64,000 bases of DNA, taken from the NCBI GenBank assembly GCA_003279605.1, contig QCHF01000002.1, forward strand, positions 385,586 to 449,585, written 5' to 3'. The notes under the pieces were generated by a model, which ran no database searches, was not told the origin of the DNA, and was given only the letters and a program-made list of their open reading frames with translations. This DNA is from SAR86 cluster bacterium AG-390-O18. Its GTDB lineage: Bacteria > Pseudomonadota > Gammaproteobacteria > Magnimaribacterales > AG-339-G14. The translations under genes and the position numbers were made by a program. The stretch's first letter is position 1. Every line of letters begins with the position of its first letter. Below are positions 27,279 to 36,524 of this stretch, in pieces.

Positions 27279-29180
27279 ATGAGAGCTTTACACGACTTAG
27301 TTATTAGAAATGGAAAAATTGTAGATGGCAGCGGAAAAAAACCCTTCCACGGCGATGTAGCTATTGATAATGGAAAGATATCTGCAGTAGGAATCGTTGA
27401 GAATCCTGGTAAAAAGGAAATTGACGCAAAAGGTAACATTGTCACTCCTGGGTGGGTAGACATACATACTCACTATGACGGTCAAGTTTGTTGGGATCCA
27501 TATTTGACTCCATCAAGTTGGCACGGGGTAACAACAGTAGTGATGGGAAATTGTGGAGTCGGCTTTGCCCCCGTTAAACCTGGTGACGAGGAATTTTTAA
27601 TTCAATTGATGGAAGGAGTTGAAGATATTCCTGGTACGGCCCTTCATGAAGGAGTTGACTGGAACTGGGAAACTTTTCCAGAGTTTTTAGATGCAATAGA
27701 AAAAAAGGATTTTGTCATGGATCTAGGTTTTATGATTGGACATGGTCCTTTGAGAAGTTACGTCATGGGATACGAGAGATGTCAAAGTCAAGTTGATGCC
27801 TCAAAAGAAGAAATTTCTAAAATGTCGGATATTGTCACGGAGGCTATTGAATCTGGTGCTTTAGGGTTTAGTACTTCTAGAACAATTTTACATCGAGATG
27901 TTCACGGAGTTTATGTTCCTGGGACAGAAGCAAGCTCAGAAGAAATGAAGTCTCTGGCTTTTGCCATAGATAAAGCAGGCGAGGGAACTTTGGAAATTGT
28001 TTCCGACTGGCTTGATAAAGAAATTGAAATGTCATGGATGAGAGAATACGTTGAAAAAAGCGATTGTGGACTAACAGTCCTTCAGACAAGTGGAGATGCA
28101 GTAAAAACAATCTTATTCTGTGAAGAACAGTTTCTAAAAGGTAAAAACGTTAGACCTCAATTTCCAGGTAGGAATGTTGGAATGATGTTTGGTTTGGAAA
28201 GTTCTTTGCATCCTTTTATTGGCCATTCTTCTTATCGCGCAATAGCAGACCTTCCTTTATCCGAGAGGGTTCAAATTATGAAAGATCCTGCTTTTAAGGA
28301 AAAACTACTTAAGGAAAAACCAAATTTTGCTTCTGAGATAGAAAAATCAATGAATAATCAAGGCAGTACTAAATCTCAAGAAGAAATTAAAGAAGCAGCT
28401 AACTTAGGCCTTAAACTTATTTCAAATTATGATACGCAGTTTATTTTGGGAGATCCTCCTAATTATGAGCCTGGAAAAGAAGACAGTATCGCAGCTTTAG
28501 CAGAGTCTAAAGGCATATCTGAACTTGAGGTCATTTATGATGAATTTCTTAAAAACGAAGGGACTAATCTGGTTTATGCATGCTTTACCCCTTATGAAAA
28601 TCATAAATTAGATTTTGTAGAAAGAGCTTATGGCCTTAAATCGTCTGTAGCTGGAGGAAGTGATGGCGGTGCTCATTGTGGATTGATATGTGATGCAAGT
28701 ATGCCAACAACTAATTTGTCACATTGGGCAAGAGATAGAGAAGCTGGTAAAAAAATCCCAATTGAATTAATTGTAAGAAAACAAACCAAGGATACTGCAG
28801 AAACTTATGGTTTATTCGATCGAGGGGAAATTAAAACAGGAATGTTAGCCGACCTAAATATTATTGACTTCGAAAAGCTTAATGTTACTCATCCAAAAAT
28901 GGTTTATGACCTACCTTTAGGAGGAAGAAGATTAATTCAAACTTCCTCTGGTTACTTGGCAACAGTTAAAAGCGGTGAAGTAGTCTACGAAGCTGGCGAA
29001 GCTACTGGAGTTCTTCCAGGAAAACTAATTCGAGGAAAACAAATTTGTGAAGTAAAAACAGAAAAGGAAAGGGTTCCTTTCATTGATCGAACTTTTCGTT
29101 TGATGTCTGTAAAAGCCTTTAAATTACTCTGGAATTTTAGAAAAAGCCCATTTAAAACAACTGTTGTTTCCGACGACTAA
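27279..29180 (+). CDS. Amidohydrolase, N-acyl-D-amino acid deacylase-like
   Basis: The 633 aa protein belongs to the metal-dependent amidohydrolase superfamily, D-aminoacylase-like group. The N-terminal beta-sandwich strand DLVIRNGKIVDGSG is followed by the metal site GWVDIHTHYDGQVCWDP, then GNCGVGFAPV, GHGPLRSYVMG and GGSDGGAHCG with the catalytic Asp. The C-terminal segment GMLADLNIIDF closes the family pattern. It probably cleaves N-acyl-D-amino acids or related amides; substrate unproven. It overlaps the convergent MFS gene by 4 nt. Confidence 0.87.
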   Translation: MRALHDLVIRNGKIVDGSGKKPFHGDVAIDNGKISAVGIVENPGKKEIDAKGNIVTPGWVDIHTHYDGQVCWDPYLTPSSWHGVTTVVMGNCGVGFAPVKPGDEEFLIQLMEGVEDIPGTALHEGVDWNWETFPEFLDAIEKKDFVMDLGFMIGHGPLRSYVMGYERCQSQVDASKEEISKMSDIVTEAIESGALGFSTSRTILHRDVHGVYVPGTEASSEEMKSLAFAIDKAGEGTLEIVSDWLDKEIEMSWMREYVEKSDCGLTVLQTSGDAVKTILFCEEQFLKGKNVRPQFPGRNVGMMFGLESSLHPFIGHSSYRAIADLPLSERVQIMKDPAFKEKLLKEKPNFASEIEKSMNNQGSTKSQEEIKEAANLGLKLISNYDTQFILGDPPNYEPGKEDSIAALAESKGISELEVIYDEFLKNEGTNLVYACFTPYENHKLDFVERAYGLKSSVAGGSDGGAHCGLICDASMPTTNLSHWARDREAGKKIPIELIVRKQTKDTAETYGLFDRGEIKTGMLADLNIIDFEKLNVTHPKMVYDLPLGGRRLIQTSSGYLATVKSGEVVYEAGEATGVLPGKLIRGKQICEVKTEKERVPFIDRTFRLMSVKAFKLLWNFRKSPFKTTVVSDD

Positions 29181-30508
29181 ATAGCAGTTTCTAGATTAGC
29201 TTTATCTCTAGCATATCTTCGTCCTGCAATGTAATAGCATGGAATGGCGAGAGACCCGATGAAACTGAAAATTAATAAAGACCAAGTGTAAGGTTCCGCA
29301 AGAGTGCCCTTTGTTAGATCTATTAAAATTCCCGCTCCTAGAGAACCTATAGTTAGACCAATCAAATTTATACATAGAATATAGAAAGCAACGATCGTCG
29401 CTCTAATTTTTTCTGGAACTAATTCTTGAACAGTTGAAAAAGTAGGACCATAAAAACATCCCAACTGAAAGTATCCTACGACTACTCCAACCCAAAAAAT
29501 TACTGTTGTCGGTTCTACAAATCTATAAATTATACCTATTGGTAATAAAATAAGAGATAACCAAAACAAGAAAATAGGTCTTCCTTGATTTGTCTTTTCC
29601 AACCACCAGTCACTGACTAAACCGCCGAACAAAACTCCTGCCAGACCTGCAAATACTGCAATTATTCCTGATATTTGAGCGATTACACTTCTATCAAAAC
29701 CCCTTTCCTCAACCAACCAAATTTGTTCAAAGGCAGCTGCACCAAGAATGATGTGATAAAAAACACCTCCAGAAATGGTAAGCGTTAGGGCAGGTGATTT
29801 TTTTAAAGCGTTGACTAAAATTGTCATTACTTCGGCAAAAGAAAGTTTTTCTTCTTGTGAATTTGTGGAATTTTGAATCTCTATTCTTTTCTTATCTTTA
29901 AAGAGCAACATACAAAGCCCTAAGAAGACACCGACAATTCCTAGCATGTAAAAACAACCTCGCCAGCCAATTGTTTCTCCAAGAAGACCTTCTAAAAAAA
30001 CTGGTGACTTTATATCTGCTACGAATCCAACCAATAAAAGACTTATCGCAACGCCTAAAGGTACTCCCAAGTAATAAAATCCTGAAGCAAAACCCATTCT
30101 TTTTGGAGGGAAGGCATCACCTAAAAGAGACATTGAAGTTGGAGTAAGAATTGATTCTCCTACACCAATGAACATTCTGGGGAGAGCTAAAGTGATAAAC
30201 CCTTTAGCTGCGCCTGATGCCATTGTAAAAATACTCCAAAGAACAACTCCAAAAGCAATTAACTTAGTTCTATTTACACGATCAGCCAAAGCTCCCATAA
30301 ATAGACCCATTATTGAGTAAAAGAAAATAAAAGCTAAAGAAGTAAGTAATCCAAATTGCCAACCTGTAAGCTCCAGTTCAGGAACTATGTAGTTTGCAAA
30401 GCTTGCGATTAATTGTCTGTCAGTAATGTTTAGAAGATTTAGTACAGTCAGAAAAAAAAGAAGTCTATATGGATTCATACTTATAGGATATTGTGAAAGA
30501 ATTGTCAT
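29177..30508 (-). CDS. Major facilitator superfamily transporter
   Basis: The 443 aa protein has twelve predicted membrane helices, with the MFS motif GALADRVNRTKL between helices 2 and 3 and LNITDRQL in helix 1. The group resembles anion/sugar-phosphate or hexuronate-type MFS porters, but the substrate cannot be read. The start could be the internal ATG at 30478, because a TATACT hexamer directly abuts the first ATG. It lies convergent to the amidohydrolase and could supply or export its substrate, which is inference only. Confidence 0.88.
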   Translation of the reverse strand: MTILSQYPISMNPYRLLFFLTVLNLLNITDRQLIASFANYIVPELELTGWQFGLLTSLAFIFFYSIMGLFMGALADRVNRTKLIAFGVVLWSIFTMASGAAKGFITLALPRMFIGVGESILTPTSMSLLGDAFPPKRMGFASGFYYLGVPLGVAISLLLVGFVADIKSPVFLEGLLGETIGWRGCFYMLGIVGVFLGLCMLLFKDKKRIEIQNSTNSQEEKLSFAEVMTILVNALKKSPALTLTISGGVFYHIILGAAAFEQIWLVEERGFDRSVIAQISGIIAVFAGLAGVLFGGLVSDWWLEKTNQGRPIFLFWLSLILLPIGIIYRFVEPTTVIFWVGVVVGYFQLGCFYGPTFSTVQELVPEKIRATIVAFYILCINLIGLTIGSLGAGILIDLTKGTLAEPYTWSLLIFSFIGSLAIPCYYIAGRRYARDKANLETAI

Positions 30509-30537
30509 AGTATAGGATTTTTAGAAAAATATAAAAA

Positions 30538-31128
30538 ATGTTTGTTTTGGGCGTAACAGGTGGAATTGGGTCTGGCAAATCAGCCGCAACTGAAGTTTTT
30601 TCCTCGCTGGGAATTAAAGTAGTTGATGCCGATGTTCTGTCAAGGGTACCTGTGCAGAAAGGTGAAGCAGGACTTTCAGAGATAGAAAAAAGATATGGTA
30701 AGGAAATTCTTCTTTCTTCTGGTGAGCTAGATAGAAAAAAATTAAGAGAAATAATTTTTGAAAAAGAAGAAGAAAAAGATTGGTTAGAAAATTTACTTCA
30801 TCCTCTAATCGCGGATTTAATTAAAGAGGAACTAAAATCTTCTTCTTCTGCGTATACAATTCTTGCTTCCCCATTACTATTTGAAACTAAACAGTCGAGT
30901 TATTGCGATGAAGTATTGGTTATTGATGTATCTGAGGAAACTCAAGTTTTAAGAACAAAGACACGAGATGATGTTTCTGAAGAACAAGTGAAAACTATAA
31001 TTCTCTCTCAAATCAATCGTTCTGAAAGACTTAGATTAGCTACTCATATAATTGAAAACGAAAACACTTTAGATGATCTAAAAAAAGCTGTAACTGAATT
31101 ACATCAAAAAATAATTATTAAAATTTAA
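30538..31128 (+). CDS. coaE: Dephospho-CoA kinase
   Basis: Last step of CoA synthesis, phosphorylation of the ribose 3'-OH of dephospho-CoA. The 196 aa start with the P-loop GVTGGIGSGKS, followed by DADVLSR and the LLHPLI lid segment. Length and start fit the family. yacG follows 5 nt later, keeping the usual coaE-yacG neighbourhood, but the zapD gene often found between them is absent. Confidence 0.97.
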   Translation: MFVLGVTGGIGSGKSAATEVFSSLGIKVVDADVLSRVPVQKGEAGLSEIEKRYGKEILLSSGELDRKKLREIIFEKEEEKDWLENLLHPLIADLIKEELKSSSSAYTILASPLLFETKQSSYCDEVLVIDVSEETQVLRTKTRDDVSEEQVKTIILSQINRSERLRLATHIIENENTLDDLKKAVTELHQKIIIKI

Positions 31129-31133
31129 ACCAA

Positions 31134-31286
31134 ATGAAATGTCCAAGTTGTAAAGAAAAAATTTCCGTAAGTGCTGATAAAAAATTTAGACCTTTTTGCT
31201 CAGAAAGATGCCGTTCTCTAGACTTGTCAGATTGGCTTAACGAAAGAAATATTATTTCTTCTGACTTGTCTCATTCAGAGGACTGA
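31134..31286 (+). CDS. yacG: DNA gyrase inhibitor YacG, zinc-binding
   Basis: A 50-codon gene below the ORF-track cutoff, translated by hand. It contains CPSC and RPFCSERC, the four-cysteine zinc site (C3, C6, C22, C26), followed by DLSDWLNE, the YacG pattern. In E. coli the protein binds GyrB and inhibits gyrase. It starts 5 nt after coaE. Its last 35 nt overlap the convergent ThiE-like gene. Confidence 0.93.
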   Translation: MKCPSCKEKISVSADKKFRPFCSERCRSLDLSDWLNERNIISSDLSHSED

Positions 31287-31812
31287 AAAATCCACTTATA
31301 CCAGCAATGCCTTGAGCACCATTTTTCTTTGCAATCTTAAAGTCTTCTTTCTTTAAACCCCCTAAAGCAAAGCTAGGTCCTGGAAATAACTTGGCCAGGT
31401 TAGAAAAGTTTTTCCAGCCTAATGCAGGATTTTTATTAGCAACATTTTTAACTGGAGAAATAAATATGTAATCCAGTTTAAGTTGAGCAGCTTTAATAAC
31501 TTCTTTTTTATTATGACAGGAAGCACCTGTCATAAAGGAATTCAACTGATTTGTTTCAATCAAATCACTAGAGGTTAGATGAAGACATTCATGATGAGAA
31601 ATATTATCTCTTAACCTTGAATTCAAAATTACTTTGCCTCCTTTATTTTCATAAATTTCTTTGGTTCTGTTCCAATGCTCTGATGAAAAATTCATTACAT
31701 CAACTCGGTAGATCAAGTACTTTGAAGAATCTGATAGTTTTTCAATAAGAGAAAAAAAGTTTTCTGGAATTTTTTTTGGAGTGATTGGAATAAATCTAGC
31801 TTCTGTAATCAC
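31252..31812 (-). CDS. Orphan ThiE/TenI-like domain (C-terminal half of the MutT fusion)
   Basis: The 186 aa protein starts at a GTG and overlaps the argJ end by 17 nt. Segments TGASCHNKKEVIKAAQLKLDY, FISPV, LGWKNFSNL, FALGGL and NGAQGIAGISGF match the thiamine-phosphate-synthase-like domain that is fused behind the MutT Nudix domain in many gammaproteobacteria, at the locus between argJ/secA and yacG. No Nudix box (GX5EX7REUXEEXGU) is present, so the 8-oxo-dGTPase half is missing here. The role of the isolated domain is unknown; true thiamine synthesis activity is doubtful. Confidence 0.78.
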   Translation of the reverse strand: MITEARFIPITPKKIPENFFSLIEKLSDSSKYLIYRVDVMNFSSEHWNRTKEIYENKGGKVILNSRLRDNISHHECLHLTSSDLIETNQLNSFMTGASCHNKKEVIKAAQLKLDYIFISPVKNVANKNPALGWKNFSNLAKLFPGPSFALGGLKKEDFKIAKKNGAQGIAGISGFFSPLNETSQKK

Positions 31813-32971
31813 TATTGATTGATATGTACTCTGGCGATAAGTCTGATGTCATGACAAGAGCTGATTGTTTAGATTTTCCAAGCTTGATTTCAATATTGAT
31901 TGTTTTTTTTCTAAATTCTTTTTTGCCTTTTGATTCTGAATATTTTGGACTAAGATTTCCATTGATCAAAACCGGATGGCCTCCAATTTTTAGTGATAGA
32001 TTTTTCATATCAAATTCCTTTTCACCAGCATTTCCTGCAGCGGTAATGATTCTGCCCCAATTAGGATCTTCACCATAAGCAGCTGTTTTTACCAGAGGGG
32101 AGTTTGCAACTTTTAAAGCAACTTTCTTTGAAGCTGCATAAGACCTTAATCCTGAAACTCTAATCTTGATGAGTTTGGTTGCACCTTCTCCATCTAAAAC
32201 CAATTTTTCAGCTAATTCTTTAAACACATCATAAAAATTATTTTTAATTTTTTTTTGATATTTATTTATATCTCTTTTTTTCTCTGAAGTTGTTATAAAA
32301 ATACTGGAATCACTTGGAGATTGATCTCCATCAATTGAGATAGCATTAAATGTCTGATTACAAATATCTTTATGTAATTTTTTTAATTGTATTTTTGAAA
32401 GTTTTAGATCCGTGAAAATAAAACTAAGAGTAGTCGCCATATTTGGTTCAATCATCCCAACTCCTTTCGCAACTCCAATTACATTTATTTTTTGATTCCC
32501 CAGTTTAAATTCTTTCTTTACTATTTTATGACAGGTATCTGTAGTCATTATGGAGTTAGCAAAATCTTCCCAAGAATTTCCTCCCAACTGATCAGTACAT
32601 TTTTTAAAAGCCTGAGAAAGTTTTTTGGTATTAAGCAATTCTCCAACTACACCAGTAGAAAAGGGAAGGATATTATCTGTAGATATGTTCAATAAAGAAG
32701 AAACTTCGTCAATAAGTTTTTCAGAGTCTTTTTTACCTTTTTCTCCTGTTGCAGCGTTGGCATTTCCAGCATTGATCATTAAGACCTTTGGCTCTGAGAT
32801 ATTTTTATTTATTTTGTCCAAACATATTTCAACCGGTGCAGACTTGAATTTATTTGAAGTAAACAAGCCAGACCAAATTGCTTTCTTCTCAAGTTTTACG
32901 ATTGCGGTATCCAATCTATTTCCATATTTCGTCCTAGAGGATGAACAACCAATTTTTATATCTTTAAACAT
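31796..32971 (-). CDS. argJ: Glutamate N-acetyltransferase / amino-acid acetyltransferase
   Basis: Transfers acetyl from N-acetylornithine to glutamate in the cyclic arginine pathway; some members also use acetyl-CoA. The 391 aa precursor contains the self-cleavage site region KGVGMIEPNMATTLSF, where the Thr after Ala becomes the nucleophile of the beta chain, and the blocks DGEGATKLIKIRVSG and DPNWGRIITAAGNAG. Its ATG overlaps the secA stop by one base (TAATG). The neighbourhood argJ-secA is conserved in gammaproteobacteria. Confidence 0.96.
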   Translation of the reverse strand: MFKDIKIGCSSSRTKYGNRLDTAIVKLEKKAIWSGLFTSNKFKSAPVEICLDKINKNISEPKVLMINAGNANAATGEKGKKDSEKLIDEVSSLLNISTDNILPFSTGVVGELLNTKKLSQAFKKCTDQLGGNSWEDFANSIMTTDTCHKIVKKEFKLGNQKINVIGVAKGVGMIEPNMATTLSFIFTDLKLSKIQLKKLHKDICNQTFNAISIDGDQSPSDSSIFITTSEKKRDINKYQKKIKNNFYDVFKELAEKLVLDGEGATKLIKIRVSGLRSYAASKKVALKVANSPLVKTAAYGEDPNWGRIITAAGNAGEKEFDMKNLSLKIGGHPVLINGNLSPKYSESKGKKEFRKKTINIEIKLGKSKQSALVMTSDLSPEYISINSDYRS

Positions 32972-35601
32972 TATTTCTTCTTCTTTCTATTAGCTTTTGC
33001 CTGTAGTCTTCTTAAGCGTCTATTTCCCTCTGCCGGTTTGTCTTTATTGGATACTTGTTGGTTAGACACAGAATTGTCCATAAATGCTGATGGAGAATTT
33101 TCATGAATAGTCTTAGTTTTTTCCAACACCTCTCTGGATTTCATTTTTTCAATTTCTTGCTCATCTTCCGGCTTTACTTCGACACGGCAAAGGAATCTTG
33201 TAGATTCTTTTTTTATTGTTTCAAGAAGTTGTTCAAACATCTCAAACGCTTCTCTTTTGTACTCAAGACGAGGATCTTTTCCTGCATAACTTCGAAACCC
33301 TATATTTTGTCTAAGCGAATCAAGTTGATTGATATGATTTTTCCAACTTTGATCTATAACTTGCAGAATGATTTGATTTTCTAATTGGGAATAAACGTTA
33401 GGAAATTTATTTCGTTTTTCTAAATAAATTTCATCAGCAAAATCCAAAAGCTTATTCAGCACCTCTTTTGTATTGGATTCGTTATTTTCTAATTCAGTCC
33501 TTAAATTAAATTGTAAATTAAACTCAGTTTCTAAAATGCTTGTTAGTTCATCAACCTTCCAATTGGATTCAATTTCATATTCAGGAATATGAACTTCAAA
33601 AGTTGAGCTCAAAACATCAGCTCGCATATTTGAAATTAAGTCGTCTAAATCTTTATCTTCTAATATCTCTTTACGTTGCTTATAAATTACCTGCCTTTGT
33701 TCATTCAAGACATCATCAAATTCTAGAATTCTTTTACGAATATCAAAATTCCTACCTTCAACTCGTCGTTGAGCTCGTTCTATAGAATTGGTTAGCATCT
33801 TATGCTCTATTGATTCTCCTTTTTTCATTCCGCCAAAGGATTGCATAAGAGCTTTCATTCGGTCGGGAGCAAATATTTTGAGCAAGCCGTCATCTAGTGA
33901 TAAGAAAAACTGGGAAGAACCCGGATCACCTTGTCGTCCTGACCTTCCTCTAAGCTGATTATCAATTCTTCGAGATTCGTGTCTCTCGGTACCTATGACA
34001 TGCAATCCCCCCAATTCAACAATTTCCTTTCTGGTTATTTCAGATTCAGGAAACCCTCCAAGGACAATATCCGTTCCTCTTCCTGCCATATTTGTTGCTA
34101 TGGTCACTGCTTTTTCTTTTCCAGCTTGAGAAATAATTTCAGCTTCTTGTTGATTTTGTTTCGCATTTAAAACGCGATGAGGAATATTTAGAGCATCTAG
34201 TTTTTTAGATAAAACTTCAGAGTTTTCAACAGATATGGTGCCAACAAGAATGGGATTGCCTTTTTCGTGAAAAGTCTTTATCTCGTCAATGATGGCATCA
34301 TTTTTTTCTTCTTCTGTTAAATAAATTTTATCGTTTTTGTCTTCCCTAACCATTGGAAGATTTGTGGGAATAGAAATTGCCTCCAAAGAATAAATTTCAT
34401 CAAATTCTCTTGCCTCTGTTTTTGCAGTTCCTGTCATTCCTGATAGTTTTTCAAACATTCTAAAAAAGTTTTGAAAAGTGGTAGACGCCAGCGTTTGACT
34501 TTCAACTTGAATATCAAGATTTTCCTTTAATTCTAAAGCTTGATGCACGCCATCAGACAGCCTCCTGCCTGGCATTGCTCTACCTGAATTTGTATCAATT
34601 AAGATGACTTTTCCATTTTGAACTATGTAATCGGTATTTTTTTCAAACAGAGTTTCAGCTCTGATAAGAGCTTGAACCATATTTAGAAGTTTTAAATTTT
34701 CACTCGCATACAGACTCACAGAATCCTCGAGGAGATTATTTTGCTTAAGATAATTTTCTATTTTTTCATGTCCATTTTCGGTAATTTCAATTGATCTAGA
34801 TTGCAGATCTATAGTGAAGTCTCCTGCTTTTAAAACTTCTTCTTTTTCAAAATCAAATTCTTCCTCGGTAAGACTTTTCACTACTGGTTTAAGCTTTTTA
34901 TAGAGCGGTCCGTTATCCTCTGCAACGCCACTTATTATTAATGGAGTTCTAGCTTCATCGATTAATATGGAATCTACTTCGTCTACCACCACAAAATAAG
35001 GGTCTTTCTGAAGACGATCCTCTTCTCTAAGCACCATATTGTCTCTTAGGTAATCAAAGCCTAGCTCGTTATTTGTGGCATATACAACATTCTTGGCATA
35101 ATTTTCTTTTTTTTCTATAGGGTTGAGTTCTGGAGTGACAAATCCAACATTCATTCCTAAACCTTCGAAAATTGGAGCCATCCAGTTTGCATCTCTTTTG
35201 GCTAAATACTCATTTGCAGTAACTACAATGACACTTTTTCCAGTAAGTGCATTTAGATAACAGGGTAAGGTAGCAACCAACGTCTTTCCTTCTCCAGTTG
35301 CCATTTCAGCAATCTTACCTTGATTTAAAATGGCACCACCAATTAATTGACAATCGTAGTGACGAAGGCCTAAAAATCTTTTGCTTGATTCTCTTACAGC
35401 TGCAAAAGCTTCTGGTATGAGATCTTCTAAAATTGATCCTTCGGAAAGTTTTTCTTTTAATTTACTTGTCGTACTTTTTAGTTCTTCATCTGTAAGAGAC
35501 TCGAACTTTTCTTCTAGATTATTTATAGATTGAACAATACTTCCGAGTTGACGTAAAACTCGCTTATCTTTGTTTCCAAATAAGAATGACAAAAAAGACA
35601 T
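32971..35601 (-). CDS. secA: Preprotein translocase ATPase SecA
   Basis: ATPase motor of Sec export. The 876 aa show Walker A ATGEGKT, DEVDSILIDEAR, the MAGRGTDI and LRGRSGRQGDPG helicase motifs, and the helical wing and scaffold regions. The C-terminus ends in a basic tail (RRLRRLQAKANRKKKK) and lacks the usual cysteine-rich zinc module that binds SecB. It follows lpxC by 2 nt and overlaps argJ by one base. Confidence 0.98.
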   Translation of the reverse strand: MSFLSFLFGNKDKRVLRQLGSIVQSINNLEEKFESLTDEELKSTTSKLKEKLSEGSILEDLIPEAFAAVRESSKRFLGLRHYDCQLIGGAILNQGKIAEMATGEGKTLVATLPCYLNALTGKSVIVVTANEYLAKRDANWMAPIFEGLGMNVGFVTPELNPIEKKENYAKNVVYATNNELGFDYLRDNMVLREEDRLQKDPYFVVVDEVDSILIDEARTPLIISGVAEDNGPLYKKLKPVVKSLTEEEFDFEKEEVLKAGDFTIDLQSRSIEITENGHEKIENYLKQNNLLEDSVSLYASENLKLLNMVQALIRAETLFEKNTDYIVQNGKVILIDTNSGRAMPGRRLSDGVHQALELKENLDIQVESQTLASTTFQNFFRMFEKLSGMTGTAKTEAREFDEIYSLEAISIPTNLPMVREDKNDKIYLTEEEKNDAIIDEIKTFHEKGNPILVGTISVENSEVLSKKLDALNIPHRVLNAKQNQQEAEIISQAGKEKAVTIATNMAGRGTDIVLGGFPESEITRKEIVELGGLHVIGTERHESRRIDNQLRGRSGRQGDPGSSQFFLSLDDGLLKIFAPDRMKALMQSFGGMKKGESIEHKMLTNSIERAQRRVEGRNFDIRKRILEFDDVLNEQRQVIYKQRKEILEDKDLDDLISNMRADVLSSTFEVHIPEYEIESNWKVDELTSILETEFNLQFNLRTELENNESNTKEVLNKLLDFADEIYLEKRNKFPNVYSQLENQIILQVIDQSWKNHINQLDSLRQNIGFRSYAGKDPRLEYKREAFEMFEQLLETIKKESTRFLCRVEVKPEDEQEIEKMKSREVLEKTKTIHENSPSAFMDNSVSNQQVSNKDKPAEGNRRLRRLQAKANRKKKK

Positions 35602-35603
35602 CT

Positions 35604-36524
35604 TTATCCAAGACTGGGGTCGATGATTGGTTCTATGTAATCGATTATGGGATTATCACTTTCAGAGGAAATAAGTTCCCATGAATCTGGAACTTCAATT
35701 AATTTTCTTAAAAGTAAGTTGTTTTGTGTATGTCCAGATCTATAACCCTCAAATTCTCCAATGAGATTATGTTGCAATAAGTACAAATCCCCTATTACAT
35801 CCAAAATTTTATGCTTAACTAATTCATCTTTAGATCGCAAACCTTCTTCATTCAAAATCTCATTGTCTTTAATAGCGATAGCATTTTTTTGACTAGCACC
35901 TAAAGCAAGAGAATTCTTTTTTAATGCTTCGAATTCTTCCATAAAGCCATATGTCCTTGATCTTGCTATTTCTTTTAAAAAGGTAGTTGAGTTAAAGTCA
36001 ATTGTAGTCGTTCGGGAGTGACCTTTGCGTGCTTCATCATCATAGATAAGTGAATGGGTTACTTTAAAACCATCATAGGGCGATAATTTTGCATAAGCAC
36101 CGTTATCTGTAGTTATTGAGATTTCTTTTTTAATTTTTATAAACTTTTTTGGTTTGGTTTGTTCTTTAATACCAGCTGATTGAATCAAAAAGACAAAAGG
36201 GCTGGCACTACCGTCCATAATAGGGACTTCACAATCGTTTATCTCTACTGTGACGTTGTCTATTCCTAAACCGGCAAAGGCAGACATCATATGTTCTACA
36301 GTAGCAATTTCAATTTCACCATCTTTTAATGTTGTTGCCATTGAAGTCGGCCCAACATTTTCAACTACTGCCTTTATTTCAACATTAGGGTCTAAATCAA
36401 CCCTCTTGAAAACTACTCCCTGATCTTCTTTGGCAGGAAGAAGATTAATAGCAATTTTTCTTCCTGAATGAAGCCCAACACCGGTTGCTTTGATAGGATT
36501 TGTAAGTGTTCTTTGTACCAACAT
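35604..36524 (-). CDS. lpxC: UDP-3-O-acyl-N-acetylglucosamine deacetylase
   Basis: Committed zinc-dependent step of lipid A synthesis. The 306 aa equal the E. coli length. Zinc ligands are visible: H78 in VEHMMSAF, and the His and Asp of HKILDVIGDL; the catalytic SGHTQNN block follows. The ATG shares a base with the rlmB stop (TAATG). In most gammaproteobacteria lpxC follows ftsZ in the dcw cluster; here rnr-rlmB replace it upstream, while secA downstream is conserved. Confidence 0.98.
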   Translation of the reverse strand: MLVQRTLTNPIKATGVGLHSGRKIAINLLPAKEDQGVVFKRVDLDPNVEIKAVVENVGPTSMATTLKDGEIEIATVEHMMSAFAGLGIDNVTVEINDCEVPIMDGSASPFVFLIQSAGIKEQTKPKKFIKIKKEISITTDNGAYAKLSPYDGFKVTHSLIYDDEARKGHSRTTTIDFNSTTFLKEIARSRTYGFMEEFEALKKNSLALGASQKNAIAIKDNEILNEEGLRSKDELVKHKILDVIGDLYLLQHNLIGEFEGYRSGHTQNNLLLRKLIEVPDSWELISSESDNPIIDYIEPIIDPSLG

